Shown here piece after piece: positions 31,950 to 43,665 of a DNA stretch of 64,000 bases; positions within the stretch are counted from its first letter, which is position 1, and each line of letters opens with the position of its first letter. A program made the position numbers and the translations under genes. The stretch comes from Calliopum simillimum (lineage: Eukaryota > Arthropoda > Insecta > Diptera > Lauxaniidae): the NCBI GenBank assembly GCA_951812925.1, contig OX638370.1, positions 7,402,001 through 7,466,000 on the forward strand. Direction: 5' to 3'. Below the pieces are notes generated by a model. The model was not told the origin of the DNA. It made no database searches and saw only the letters and a program-made list of their open reading frames with translations.

Positions 31950-34900
31950 CTAGGAATAAGTGCTAAGTACATCGTAAACTAAATGTGTAACCCGTCTTTC
32001 CAAGTCATATCTTACTCTTGGAGGCACTGGCATTTCATCAATTTTCATACCCAACATTGAAAAGTAAGTTCCACAAGATGAATCTGCTGTGGCTCTTGTA
32101 GTTGTATTAGGCCGTTGTTGAATTTTATTGATTTGAGCTTCATTTTCTTCCATTTCAGATTCCTCAGAGGTTGTATTGCGATGAACAATGTTCTTTTTTC
32201 TACGCCGAAGATTTGTTTTACTTCTTAGTTTTTTCTCAGGAATTATTATTTCTTCACTCAATATTTCAGCATTTGACAGTGATAATTCCAAGCTCAAGTT
32301 ATCTACATTGTGCATTTCATCAGAATGACCTTGGTTGGGAAAATTACCTCCACTTGTAAATTCCATACTTTCGTCATTTTCATCAAGTGGCGATTGATCG
32401 GAATCTGGTAGACTATCAAAAAATTTACAATATAATATATAGCCCAGGAAAATAAGACGAAAAAAGAGCTGCTGTGCGAAATAATTCCCAGTGAATTTTT
32501 TTCACCGGAATTGTCTTTATTAAAGCATGATGAATAATGTGTAAAAAGTCCATTGAAGTCCGTTGTGCGCATAAAAAGTTATTCAGGCTCAAAGGTCGCT
32601 AAAATCAGTTTTTTGAAAATATCTCGCTAACGCAAACATTTACAGAAAAATTTTGCTCCACAATTTTGCAGCACAGGAAATTTCCTACAAAAGTACGTAA
32701 AAAATGTTTTCGTACGACTTATAGTTTAGGAGATCACCCAATTTAAAAAGTTGTTAACAGTTATGATACGAAATGCTACGCACAAGTTCATATTAAAAAA
32801 TCATACTTTTTAAATTGCAATAACTTTTCAATAAAAAGTCAAACAAACAAAATTGGAATACCGTTTAAAAGATAATTTAATTTTCTATACACCGTATTAA
32901 ATTTTTTTTTCGAGCTACTCATGGCCTGAAAGATATTTTTGAAAAACCGTTAAGATCTCGAAAATTCTGGTTTTTGAAGGATATCTCCGAATCGGTAAGT
33001 ACTACGATAAAAAGTAAAATCACCAATTTTGTAGAAAATCATAAGATCTACAAAAAATAAGCTATATGTGTGCACATAAAAGTAACTGTATAGAAGATAT
33101 TCTATAAAAACCGGTTTTTTGGCATTTTAAGTCTTTTTTTGGAATATCTTCTAAACGGTTACTTTTATGTGCACACATATTGCTTATTTTTTGTAGATCT
33201 TGTAATTTTCTACAAAATTGGTCCCATTATTTTTTATCGTAGTACTTACCGATTCGGAGATATCCTTAAAAAAACAGAATTTTCGAGATCTTAACGGTTT
33301 TTCAAAAATATCTTTCAGGCCATGAGTAGCTCGAAAAAAAATTTAATACGGTGTATAGAAAATTAAATTATCTTTTAAACGGTATTCCAATTTTGTTTGT
33401 TTGACTTTGTATTGAAAAGTTATTGCAATTTAAAAAGTATGATTTTTTAATATGAACTTATGCGTAGCATTTCGTATCATAACTGTTAACAACTTTTTAA
33501 ATTGGGTGATCTCCTAAACTATAAGTCGTACGAAAACATTTTTTACGTACTTTTGTAGGAAATTTCCTGTGCTGCAAAATTGTGGAGCAAAATTTTTCTG
33601 TAAATGTTTGCGTTAGCGAGATATTTTCAAAAAACTGATTTTAGCGACCTTTGAGCCTGAATAACTTTTTATGCGCACAACGGACTTCAATGGACTTTTT
33701 ACACATTATTCATCATGCTTTAATAAAGACAATTCCGGTGAAAAAAATTCACTGGGAATTATTTCGCAGAAAAACTCTAATTTTCCTGGGCTAATAGAAG
33801 TAAATTTAAGTGAAATTTTAGTGAACTGAATAATTACATATTTATGCTGTCCCATTCATCCAAAAAAGACATTTTCGAGAAAAGCCGCCATTTGGGTATA
33901 AATTTAGATAAGCCACCTTTATCGTTAATTTTTTTCTTCAGCTTTTGATAACGTGAGCGCTGTATCAGCCACTGCTGTCTACAAGTTGTGGCTTGAAAAA
34001 ATTATTTTTAGATTAAATATACCAGATTCTATTTCATTCTATAAATTTTCTTTACAAAAATCCACCACTTACGCTCATAAGTACTTACAATCTGAGTTTA
34101 ATTTTTCTCCGATTTCAACCCAAGCTTCTCTTGTCGCTGCCCTTTGGTGAAAAAGTCGATGATCTTTATTGTAAATAAACTCATATTGACGCACCAAATT
34201 TACTAAATGGTCTTCAAATTTTAAGACAGGTTGGACATTATCTTGACTTTGATCATCATCAGCAATTGAAAAGTTATCGTTGCTTACTAAGTATGGATCA
34301 ATAAAAGACATTTCATCATAATGTCTCCACTTTGTTATATAATTTTGAATACCGCCATGAGCTTGAATTTTGACTTTTATTTTACGGTAATGATTGCGTA
34401 AACTTCGCCATCTGATTCGACAGTAGTTTTCTAAAATAAATGGAGATATCTTAAGACTTTTTTTTTTGAAAAAAAAAAATATGTGTACAATGTACATATT
34501 CAAAACAGAAAAACCGCTATATCTGGCAATTAATAATTATATATAACTCTAAATTCGTGTCCTCCATTACATAGTTATCTTGGATTAACCCTTTTTGACA
34601 TTTTTTAGACCCGTTCGACCCGTTTCTAATGAAAATTGATACACCTCTATTGTTTGAAGCTACCTACAAAATTTCAATACTCGTACCAACGACCAAAATT
34701 TACAGGTATATATTATATAGCCATATCTTCCGAAAATGATCGGCTACGATTTTCGAAAATACGAGTTTTCATCTTGAGGCTGTAGAAAAAATACTGGAAA
34801 CTTAGAAAATCTTTACATGCTTGGTTCATTTACTTAATATACAAAAATTAAATTTTGTTTGTTTGTCTATTTGTTTCTTATGAACTCGGAAACTAACTGA

Positions 34901-35682
34901 CCGATTTTAATCAGATCTCCACAGTATATTGGGCTCGAATAATGCTTAGTCATGGGCTATATTAGTAGGCAGTCCCACATCTCCCCAAAAACTCATGCAT
35001 CACGTCTTTTTTTCCCTAAACTATTTGAAGCAAATAGATGAGATAGAGTACATATCGCTCATTTACTACAAGAACGTCACAACTCAAAAAACGCGAATTT
35101 TGAGTTAATGATGCAGAATTATGCGTAAAAATGCTTCATTTTGTGTAAGAATTTTATATTAATATCTTTTACGGTCACCGTTTGAGAACAGAATAACTTT
35201 TTCAATTGAAAACTTAACGAATTTTCTGCAAAAATGAGCGATATGTAAAGGGCACCGGGACAAATAATGTTCACTGGTGAAGAGCGGTTCTACGCTCCTC
35301 AGAAACAAAATGCGCAAAATTTCTTAAACTATGTGACGCAGATGGATAAGATTTGGAAGTATAAGTAAGGGACACTGTAACAAATAACGTCCACTTAAGC
35401 AATCGGCAGTGCTACAAAGAAAAACAATATCATCATAATTATGGAAATACGATAAGAGATGGCAAAAATGTGAAGGGTTAAGGGTTGCACGGGAAATGCT
35501 AGCATAATTTATATGTAAGTTAAATAAAGTACAATTATCTTACCGTCACAATTCAAAACTGTTGCCGCACGCTCCCAAATCCCATTAACAACTGCCCTGT
35601 CTTTACGAACCTTTGGATCGTACAATTCCTTGTGTGAACGTACGAAGGAAATTAACCGACTTTCGAAATTGGGTTTGACCAT
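31950..35682 (-). CDS. MADF-MADF-BESS transcription factor (gene 1)
   Basis: Four exons on the minus strand: 35682-35544, 34430-34089, 33991-33838 and 32412-31950; phases 1, 1, 2; 365 aa; all junctions GT-AG. MADF domain 1 (residues about 4-90) spans exons 1-2 (MVKPNFESRLISFVRSHKEL, IWERAATVL, then WRSLRNHYRK and KWRHYDEMSFIDPY). MADF domain 2 (about 115-210) spans exons 2-3 (FEDHLVNLVRQYEFIYNK, AWVEIGEKL, then KWRLFSKMSFLDEW). The last exon has a basic stretch and a C-terminal BESS motif (YFSMLGMKIDEMPVPPRVRY, DLERRVTHLVYDVL). MADF domains bind DNA in the Adf-1 manner and BESS mediates protein contacts, so it is probably a nuclear transcriptional regulator; targets unknown. The third intron contains a 1.35 kb palindrome. 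The exon 3 end (AATAT then GTAATT) is the least certain junction. Confidence 0.85.
32440..33793. mobile_element. 1.35 kb near-perfect palindrome (foldback element)
   Basis: The left arm (about 32440-33095) and right arm (about 33140-33793) are reverse complements with few mismatches. Examples are TAGCCCAGGAAAAT at the tips, GAAATAATTCCCAGTGAAT, CAAAGGTCGCTAAAATCAG, and AGTAAC flanking a ~40-nt centre near 33120. It has no coding capacity and sits wholly in intron 3 of the first MADF gene. Confidence 0.9.
34431..35543 (-). other. First intron of the first MADF gene
   Basis: About 34800-35480 looks like decayed dispersed repeat (TTTGTTTGTTTGTCTATTTG, ATGAACTCGGAAACTAACTG, GGGACAAATAATGTTCACTG), related by eye to 6270-6600. 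No gene. Confidence 0.45.
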
Positions 35683-36862
35683 TTTAAATTTTAATTTTTG
35701 TTAACAAAGTTACAGTAACAAAAAAAGCGACGCACAAAAATAAACTATCAGCTAACAGCTGATTGTACTAAACGCCATTCGAAAAATTACAGGGTTGCAT
35801 TGTGACAAAGTGCAAGTACTAATAGCTGACATCCAAACTGACAAACTTTGTTTTTGTGGACACTGGTCGTGCTGTAAGCACATTCCGAAAAACGTATGAC
35901 GTATGGGAAGATGTGCCCTACTTTTGAATGACACATTGCTGCCGTTCGAAACGAACGAAAAAAAAGGGCATTCAGAAAGAGGGCACTTAAAAATTCAGAA
36001 TTTTTTTGAGAAACGAAAACGCTATTAGGTAAAAAAATGAGCTTAGGGCATGCCCAGATACAGTGTCCACAAAAATACAGACGCTATTCGTAAGCTTACA
36101 AATGGTAGTATATGGAGTATAAAGTACGAAAGTACTTTCTTGTGCCACTCCGGTAAAAAGCAACATCTGCCAAAATATAAGTGTTCGTTTAGTGCGAACT
36201 CACACGACGGGCACGGGCACGTAGGGCACCACTTCCATCCGCTTGCCTAGAAATTTGACGAGCCCTTCGTATGAGTTCGCACTTACCAAAAATTTTTACC
36301 CAAATAAAAAGTATAGCCGGTTTTTATGCGAAGAATTTTTTCAGGTAAATATGTAGAAAGTATCAAAAACAAATCAGCTGTTTATGAAAATTATTTTTAA
36401 ATTGCAAAATAAGCAATGTGAAAATATTTGAGTTTGAAAACAGCAAAAATAAGATTTTTTGCAAGAAAAAAATGTCTGCTACCGATATGTGCAAACAAAA
36501 TGCGAAATTGTATTTGATTAATAAACAAAAACTTTCATTTGTTTGCAAATAAAATGTCAAAAAGCACTAAAGTTTATTTCTGGGCACGAAAAATGGTTTT
36601 GTGCATTCGTTTACTTTTTACATTTTTTCCAAAAAGAGCGTAATTTTCTTGATCTCACGTTTGACAGTTTTACAGGATTTAGCCCAAAAAACTAAACGAA
36701 CACTCCTATTATGCATTAATAAAATATCGATATTTTTGCACATCTCTAAATTGTTAAGCTCCAGTCAATGGAACGACATTTGCCAAGTCTTTTAGATTGA
36801 GTGCTGATTGTGTAAAGTTTACAAAAAGTTTGCTAAATCATATTAGTACAAATATTTAAATA
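35683..36862. promoter_or_regulatory. Intergenic region between divergent MADF genes
   Basis: Two MADF genes start outward from this 1.2 kb stretch. It holds a ~100-bp hairpin MITE (36188-36288) but no clear TATA or other core-promoter element. Confidence 0.45.
36188..36288. mobile_element. ~100-bp hairpin MITE
   Basis: AGTGCGAACTCACACGACGG on the left pairs with GAGCCCTTCGTATGAGTTCGCACT on the right with few mismatches. It lies between the divergent MADF promoters. Confidence 0.6.
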
Positions 36863-37709
36863 ATGAATTTTGAAAAACGTTTAATACAACTAATACGTGA
36901 TAATGATATGCTTTATAATTATTATCATCCATATTACAATAAAATCCCTCTAAGGTTGGAGGTTTGGACCAAAATTGCACATCAACTAGGCATCGAAGGT
37001 GAGTCAAATATGAAATAGAAACTTTGAAGAAATTCTAATGGTTTTTATTGAAGCTAAAGAAGCACAAAAAAGATGGCAAAATTTACGAAGGGTATTTAAA
37101 AGAATAAGAATAAAAATCCGTCAAACAGGCCGTCTACCGACAAGAACTTGGAGACACTATGATGATATGGATTTTATTAGAGAATTCGATCCTACACCAG
37201 GGTATGTATCGATGCATTGATAGCGTGAAAATGTTTTAATAAAATATATGAAATGTTTTAGTGAACAAACTATAGTGGATTTGAAAAAACAAGCAGTACA
37301 TGAATTACCATTAAACGATGATATAAAATTTGAGGAGTACGACGAAGTTAGCTCATTTATTGAAACATCAGACAATTGCATAGATCAACAGAAACATGAT
37401 TCCGAGATTTTGCATTCAATTAAAATTGAACATGTACCAGAAAAAGCTCCACAGTCAATAGAAACTACCATAGATGATACGCAACATGATCACAAAACTA
37501 AATCCTGCAACGATACAAAACCAGCAATGCCATCAAAAACCAGAAAAAAGCATACTCAAAAGTTGTCATCGACTTGCAGTCAAAATTTATTTGTTTTAGG
37601 TTCAAAAGTTGATGCCATAGCAGTACCGCAGCGCCTTAAATTAGAATTAGAAAGAAAGGTTGCAGATTTAATTTACGAAGTACTGAATAAGTACAGTGCC
37701 GATTATTAG
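36863..37709 (+). CDS. MADF-BESS transcription factor (gene 2)
   Basis: Three exons: 36863-36998, 37054-37201 and 37262-37709; phases 1 and 2; 243 aa; GT-AG junctions. A single MADF domain (residues about 3-90) is split by the phase-1 intron at the same point as in its neighbours: MNFEKRLIQLIRDNDMLYNY, VWTKIAHQLGIEG, then EAQKRWQNLRRVFKRI and TWRHYDDMDFIREF. An acidic/basic linker follows, then a C-terminal BESS motif (NLFVLGSKVDAIAVPQRLKL, ELERKVADLIYEVL). The role is probably sequence-specific DNA binding in the nucleus. It is divergent from gene 1 and convergent with gene 3 (167 bp between stop codons). Confidence 0.88.
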
Positions 37710-37875
37710 CGAAAGTATGAATGAGAACACAAATTTTGATCTCTTGAAAAGTCAAATAAAATGTAATGTATAGCAAGTAAAAGAGACATAAAAAACTATT
37801 GCAATCCTTAAACTAATACAAAATATAACAAACGTTTACTTTTTTATACCTTCTTTTGTTTTGGTGTCATAATTT

Positions 37876-39900
37876 TTAATCATCATCTACATTAACTTGT
37901 GCTAACACTTCATAAACTAGATTCCCTACACGTCTCTCCAGATCATATTTGGCACGTAAGGGTATTTTTGTATCATCACGCTTTGTACCAAGAGTATACA
38001 AGTAGTTACTACATGTGTCGACTGCTGCTGTTATCGTAGAAGGCTTCGTTGCTTTTTTACGATGAGCTTCACTTTCAGACAAAGAGTCATGCCTCATTCT
38101 TTTACTTGTAGTTGTTTCAACATTATTCAAATCTTTTTGTGAAATTGTGCTTTCGCTAGATGTTGTTTTTGTCCAGGGTGAATTGGTTTCTTTTTCCATT
38201 TGAACTATTTCATCTAAAAATAAGTTAGTAATTAAATGAATGAATTAATCGAACATTTTTAACATGCGTCATTAATAATTTAGTTCGAAAGAATAAAATA
38301 TAACACTGAAAACAATTTCTCAAAATGTTATAAGCTAACTTTAAAATTTTGTACAAAAGAATTTAAAATTCAGCTCTCTGAAATCTTGAAACTCCAAGTT
38401 ATAATAAAATAATTCTTTCAAACGTGTAAATGCCTCGAAAACCTCGTTAACTCGTATTACGTTAACTCAATACGAACTTTGACAGTTTTACGTGTTTGCG
38501 AGGTTTTCATGGCTTTTACTCGTTTTAAGGAATACACTTAAAACGAACTTAGACAGTTTTACGAAGTTTTCGAGGATTTTACATGTTTTAAAGAATAGCC
38601 CTAATGTTAATAAAATGTGATATTTGTTACTTAAAGAATCACCTTTGCAAAGCCTTAAATCATCCACTTCTTCAAGGTTTGAATCAGAAAATTCATCAAC
38701 ACCGCTACAAAAAAGAGTTTCCATATTTTTATTAAAAAGTAATATTTAAAATATGTATTGAAATTAATTTACTTACGGATACTTTTGGTATTGATTGATA
38801 AATGCCATTTTCCCGTAATACTGCCATCGAGTTTCAGTAAAAGTTTGGTTGCCATCCTCATAAGCTTTAGTTGTTTTTCGTCTATAACGAGATTGCATAG
38901 ATAACCATTTATTCCGGCAGATTTTTGCTAAAATAAACAAATTCGTTTTATTATGCAGGGAACTTTATTGCATGTTTGAAAATCGTTTTCATGTTTATGG
39001 AAAACTTAAGCACTAATCCTCATTCAGAAAGGTTTATTAATACTTATTAAATAAAGATTATGACTTTTTAATAAAAACTAAGGAAGCATTGGAAGACCTT
39101 TTATCCGAATTGGAATATCTTAAAATATAAGTGAATAACAATTACGGTTTTCCTTAAAACGTGTAAAAGCTTCGAAAACTGCGTAAAACAGTCAAATTTC
39201 GTTTTTATTTTGACAGCTATTACGAGTTTAAAAGGCATTTATTTACACGTTTTAAGGAATATCCTCAATAATTCTACTTACGAGTTGATTTTAAATTTTT
39301 TGCTATAATTTGCCAAGCGAAAAATTTCTGATAAATATTTGCATGGTCCGGATGTGATTTATCCCACAATACTTTACATTTAAGTACTTCTTCTACCAAA
39401 TTATCCTCAAGATCAGTGGAGATATTTTGATTTTTCGCTATTATATCATGTCTTTCTTCGGGTTCTGAAATTGTTTCCTTCTCTTCGAAGTCTTCTTCGA
39501 TTTCTCCTACAGTTTGCTGTTCTCCCGTTTGAGAATTGTTAAGTGGGGCCTCATATTTGTCAAGAAAGGAGAGATCATCTAGATAACACCATTTACTCTT
39601 CAAAGTTCCGGCTTCACCAACGCCTGACTTAGCGTTTTTGGTTTTAATTTTTCTATAGACACTGCGCAAACTACGCCATGTTCGACGACAAGTATCGACT
39701 AGAAAAGAAGTTTAAAATTTGAATAACAAAAATATAAGAAATTTTGCAAACTCATGCCTACCGTCCGAGCACAACTCTTTTGCTATCTCTTCCCATACTC
39801 TACGTGATTTATACAATTTAAACTGTATAGGTTTTTGATCGTAGATAACTTCATTTTCGCGTATTAATTGCAATAAACGTTTTTCGAAATTCGTTTCCAT
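37876..39900 (-). CDS. MADF-MADF-BESS transcription factor (gene 3)
   Basis: Five exons on the minus strand: 39900-39762, 39698-39282, 38927-38777, 38704-38643 and 38213-37876; phases 1, 1, 2, 1; 368 aa. MADF 1: METNFEKRLLQLIRENEVIY, VWEEIAKELCSDG, then TCRRTWRSLRSVYRKIK and KWCYLDDLSFLDKY. An acidic linker is followed by MADF 2 (LEDNLVEEVLKCKVLWDK, AWQIIAKNL, then CRNKWLSMQSRYRRK, RWQYYGKMAFINQY). The BESS motif is at the end (YLYTLGTKRDDTKIPLRAKY, DLERRVGNLVYEVL). The first exon is 139 nt, exactly as in gene 1, and the next two introns have the same phases, so the two are tandem paralogues. A 62-nt exon 4 is extra. Introns 2 and 4 carry small hairpin MITEs. Confidence 0.85.
38416..38602. 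mobile_element. Hairpin MITE (family C) in an intron
   Basis: Repeated and inverted blocks ACGTGTAAATGCCTCGAAAA, GACAGTTTTACG and TTCGAGG occur within intron 4 of MADF gene 3. Related sequence is at 39141-39268 and 45724-45830. Confidence 0.55.
39141..39268. mobile_element. Hairpin MITE (family C) in an intron
   Basis: The ends TTCCTTAAAACGTGTAAAAG and ATTTACACGTTTTAAGGAA are inverted copies. It lies in intron 2 of MADF gene 3 and has no coding capacity. Confidence 0.7.
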
Positions 39901-40114
39901 ATTTTATTTAAATAAATAAAACTTTTATTCCGCGAGAAATTTCTTTTGTTTACTTTCTTCTTCATACAAATGAACCGCTGCAAGCCTATAAAAGTCAGCT
40001 GTAACAGCTGTAAGCCTAGCGAAAGGTTTGACAGTTTGCAAATGTCAGTTCCTTCTGTGCAAAATCAAAACAAAAACACGTGCAGTGGTCAAAGAATCAT
40101 TGGAAATTTTAAAA

Positions 40115-43100
40115 ATGGTAGCAACAAAGCAAATTAAACAAAAAACCAAGTCAAAAGGAAAATCCATCAAATCTCTTGGTGTGTCGCTGGAAAATCAAAC
40201 ATGGGAAAAGGTGAAAATAAAAGGTCAAGTCATCTCAGATGATGGTGGCGGCTATGAAGGTCTGATAGGGCTAGAAGTTTTGGAAAACTATGAACCATGC
40301 ATGGTGGGCACTTCTAAGGTATGTTCATATTTCAAAACGCTTCCAATTAACAGGAATTAACTAAAAGATGTTGAAATTGATAGCCCAAAGGAACCCGTCA
40401 ACAGAAGCGCCTAGAACTGAAAAAAGCAAAGAAACGTAAACACACTGAGGGCGAAAATGTTGCTGAAGAAAGTAACGACGAAGCGACAACAGATGATGAT
40501 GAAGAAATTTCTGCAAGTCTGACAAAATCTCGGAAAAGTTCAACAAAGAAAGATAAACTTGCAGAGCGCACCTTGAAGAAAATTGAAAAACACAAGGAGA
40601 AACGTGAAAAACGCAAGGAAGTTAAAAAGCTCAAAAAAGATGGAATCCAAGTTCCTACAACAGTTGAAAAAATTGCGGAAGATAAAGATGTGGGAGAAGA
40701 ATACCCGGCGGATCGTTTTGCATTATTGCGACCACCACCAGAAACGGACTCCGAAGAGGATGATGTGCCAGAATTAGTTAATGCAAATGACGTGCAAAGT
40801 CTCAAAATTGATGATCTGGAAGGTTGGAATGGCTTAGGTGTACCACAGGCCATATTGCGCGCCTTAGCAGAACGTGGCTTCAAATCTCCCACAGAAATTC
40901 AGGCAATGACTTTACCCGCTGCAATTTTAGGTAAGAAAGATATACTTGGTGCTGCTGAAACGGGTAGTGGTAAAACGCTAGCATTTGGCATACCAATATT
41001 AGCTGGTATTCTAGAGCTTAAAGATAAAAATGTGCGCTCTGGCATACGTAAGGCACCTAAAATCAAAGGGCAAGTGGTAGAGCAACAGCCGCAAGCTGCT
41101 GTAAATGACGAAGATGATGATCGTGAATGTACGCCACCACCTGAAGAGTTGGCATACTTTCCAGCATTGAATGAAGAAGATGAAGCAGGCAGTGACGCAG
41201 AAGTTGAAGCAAAAAGTCAGCTAGCTGATGGTCCACTTTATGCGGTAGTGCTAACACCAACACGTGAATTGGCGGTACAAGTCAGAGCTCACTTACTGAC
41301 TGCGGCAAAATACACAGGTAGGAAAATCTCAACCACTTTTCTCTTATTCTGTTTAATATAACGTTAACTTTAATGCATTTAATAAAAATATTTTGCATAT
41401 ATCTCACAAGAACTCGGCTTCTCATTTTGAAATTTTATATTCTCATTTGATTTTACATATTCTCATATTGAATTTATACCCTTTCACTTTCACTTTCAAT
41501 TTTTATTTTCTCAATACGTATTTCAATTTCTCATCTTAAATTTACAGCTTCTCATTATCATTTTACTATTTCTTAATATGAATTTATAATTCTGAATATC
41601 AATTATATGCTCTCATTTTAAACAACATTCTCTCATAATAATTTTACACATTTGCATTTTGAGCTTGAAAAGGTTTAGTGGAGTGGAAGGAATTAAATAT
41701 TTTAGTAAAAATTATTTCTCAATTAAAGGCATAAAAGTTGCAGCAATTTTTGGTGGCCTTGCCGTTGCCAAACAGGAGCGCGTGCTACGTCAGTGTCCCG
41801 AAATAGTTGTTGCAACGCCTGGACGCTTTTGGGAATTATATATGCAAGAGAATCCACATTTAAGTAAAATTACGGATATAAGTTTTTTGGTAATCGATGA
41901 AACAGATCGCATGGTTGAGAAGGGACATTTTGAAGAATTGCGTTTATTGCTAAAGATCATTAATGCTGATGAAGCCAAAAAACAAACACGACAAAATTTT
42001 GTATTCTCAGCTACATTGACGCTGGTGCACGATCTACCAGAACATATGCAGAGTGAGTCTAATAGTGTCTAGTAATTGATTTGTTATTGTCATTTATATC
42101 CTTATTTTATGTTAAGAGCGAAACACAGGCAAACGTCCTAAATTCATCAAACAAACACCTGGCCTTAAAATTCAAAGTCTTATCGAGGAATTAGGTATTT
42201 CGCAGCCCAAAATTGTGGATATCACTAATAGTCAGCGTATGTTTCTAAAACATTATTGTTGCCATACGTATTTTTTAAACAATTTTTAATTTAGAAACCG
42301 CACAAACACTTACTGAATGTCGCCTTATATGTCCAATTGATCACAAGGATTATTATCTTTATTATTTCGTCGAACGCCATCCAGGACGCACAATTGTTTT
42401 CTGCAATTCCATAGACTGTGTTAAACGTTTGGCAACACTGTTTGGTCTCTTGGCATGTAATCCACTGCCACTGCATGCCAATATGATACAAAAACAGCGT
42501 CTGAAAAATTTAGAACGTTTTCGTGACAATGCAGATGGTTTACTTATTGCAACAGATGTGGCGGCGCGTGGTTTGGATATTCCAAATGTGGAGCATGTGA
42601 TACACTATCAGGTAAAATATTTAAAGTAGATACGAACAGTACGAAATTCTTGAATTTTTGTAAATTTGTAGGTGCCACGTACCAGTGAAAATTATGTGCA
42701 TCGTTCTGGACGTACAGCGCGTGCACATAAAAACGGCATTACTGTGATGTTTATGGAACCAGGCGAAGTAAAAAGTTATGTAAAGCTTTATAGGACATTG
42801 GATCGCAGTAAGTGCTTTAATGCTTTAATAGAATTTTATGATTATTATAAAAGTATAACCGTATTACCCAACTAGCTGAGGATCTGCCACTTTTTCCTGT
42901 CGCTGAACGTTATTTGTCAGCGGTAAAAGAACGTGTTGATCTCGCACGTGAAGTTGATAAACAAGAATTGAAATTGCGAAGAAGTCAAGCTGAAATTGGC
43001 TGGATGAAAAAACATGCTGAAGAAATGGAAATAATAATTGATGGCTATAATGACGAATCGTAAGTTGACGCTATTGTAACAATAAGTCCTATGTTTAACA

Positions 43101-43471
43101 AAACATAAATTCTGCATATTTCAGTGGCAGCGATCAGGATGAAGATCCTTTTATTATTGAACGTCGTCGTGATCGTGTACATTTAACAAATGTACGCTCA
43201 GAATTGAATAGTTTGCTGGGCAAGCAAATTTTCCCCAAGGGGTTTAGTTTTAAGTAAGTGCCAATACTGTAGATACATAGATCAAAAATATGTTTAAAAT
43301 TATTCTCTCTAATTTCTAAGGTATCCAACTAGTTCCGGCAAGCTTCAAGTGCCAAATATGGTATCCTCATCTAGAAACGCAGGAGAGGATAATAGCGCTG
43401 TTAAAGTTATGAAAGAGGCTATTGAGGATTTGAAATTGGCAAAAAAAATGCGCAATAAAAAGAAAAAGTAA
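40115..43471 (+). CDS. DDX24: DEAD-box RNA helicase, DDX24/Mak5 type
   Basis: Nine exons: 40115-40318, 40384-41317, 41729-42052, 42117-42236, 42295-42611, 42672-42807, 42876-43059, 43125-43253 and 43321-43471; 832 aa; all GT-AG with consistent phase. The N-terminus is basic/acidic. The Q motif region ([23 protein letters not shown]) precedes motif I AETGSGKT (259-266). A ~90-residue acidic insert separates I from Ia TPTRELA (about 359), as in DDX24. Then come TPGR, motif II read as DETD (436-439) instead of DEAD, SAT (473-475), [20 protein letters not shown] and HRSGRTAR (643-650). The C-terminus is Lys-rich. Family members act in nucleolar large-subunit ribosome assembly. The ATG at 40115 is the first in-frame start. 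AATAAA is at 43514. The stop lies 195 bp from that of the convergent DCC1 gene. Confidence 0.93.
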
Positions 43472-43665
43472 AGCTAAACATTATGTACCATCTTAAGAAT
43501 TGTAGATTTTTTTAATAAATGATAATAAAAATGTATTTTTCCTATACTATTTGAGTAAATATGTAAATGCTAAAAATTGAATTCATTTAGAAATAGTATG
43601 CAGATCTACAATGTTATTTGAATCTCCTTTAAACTTACGCTTCGGAAAATTAGCTTAAATCGAAA

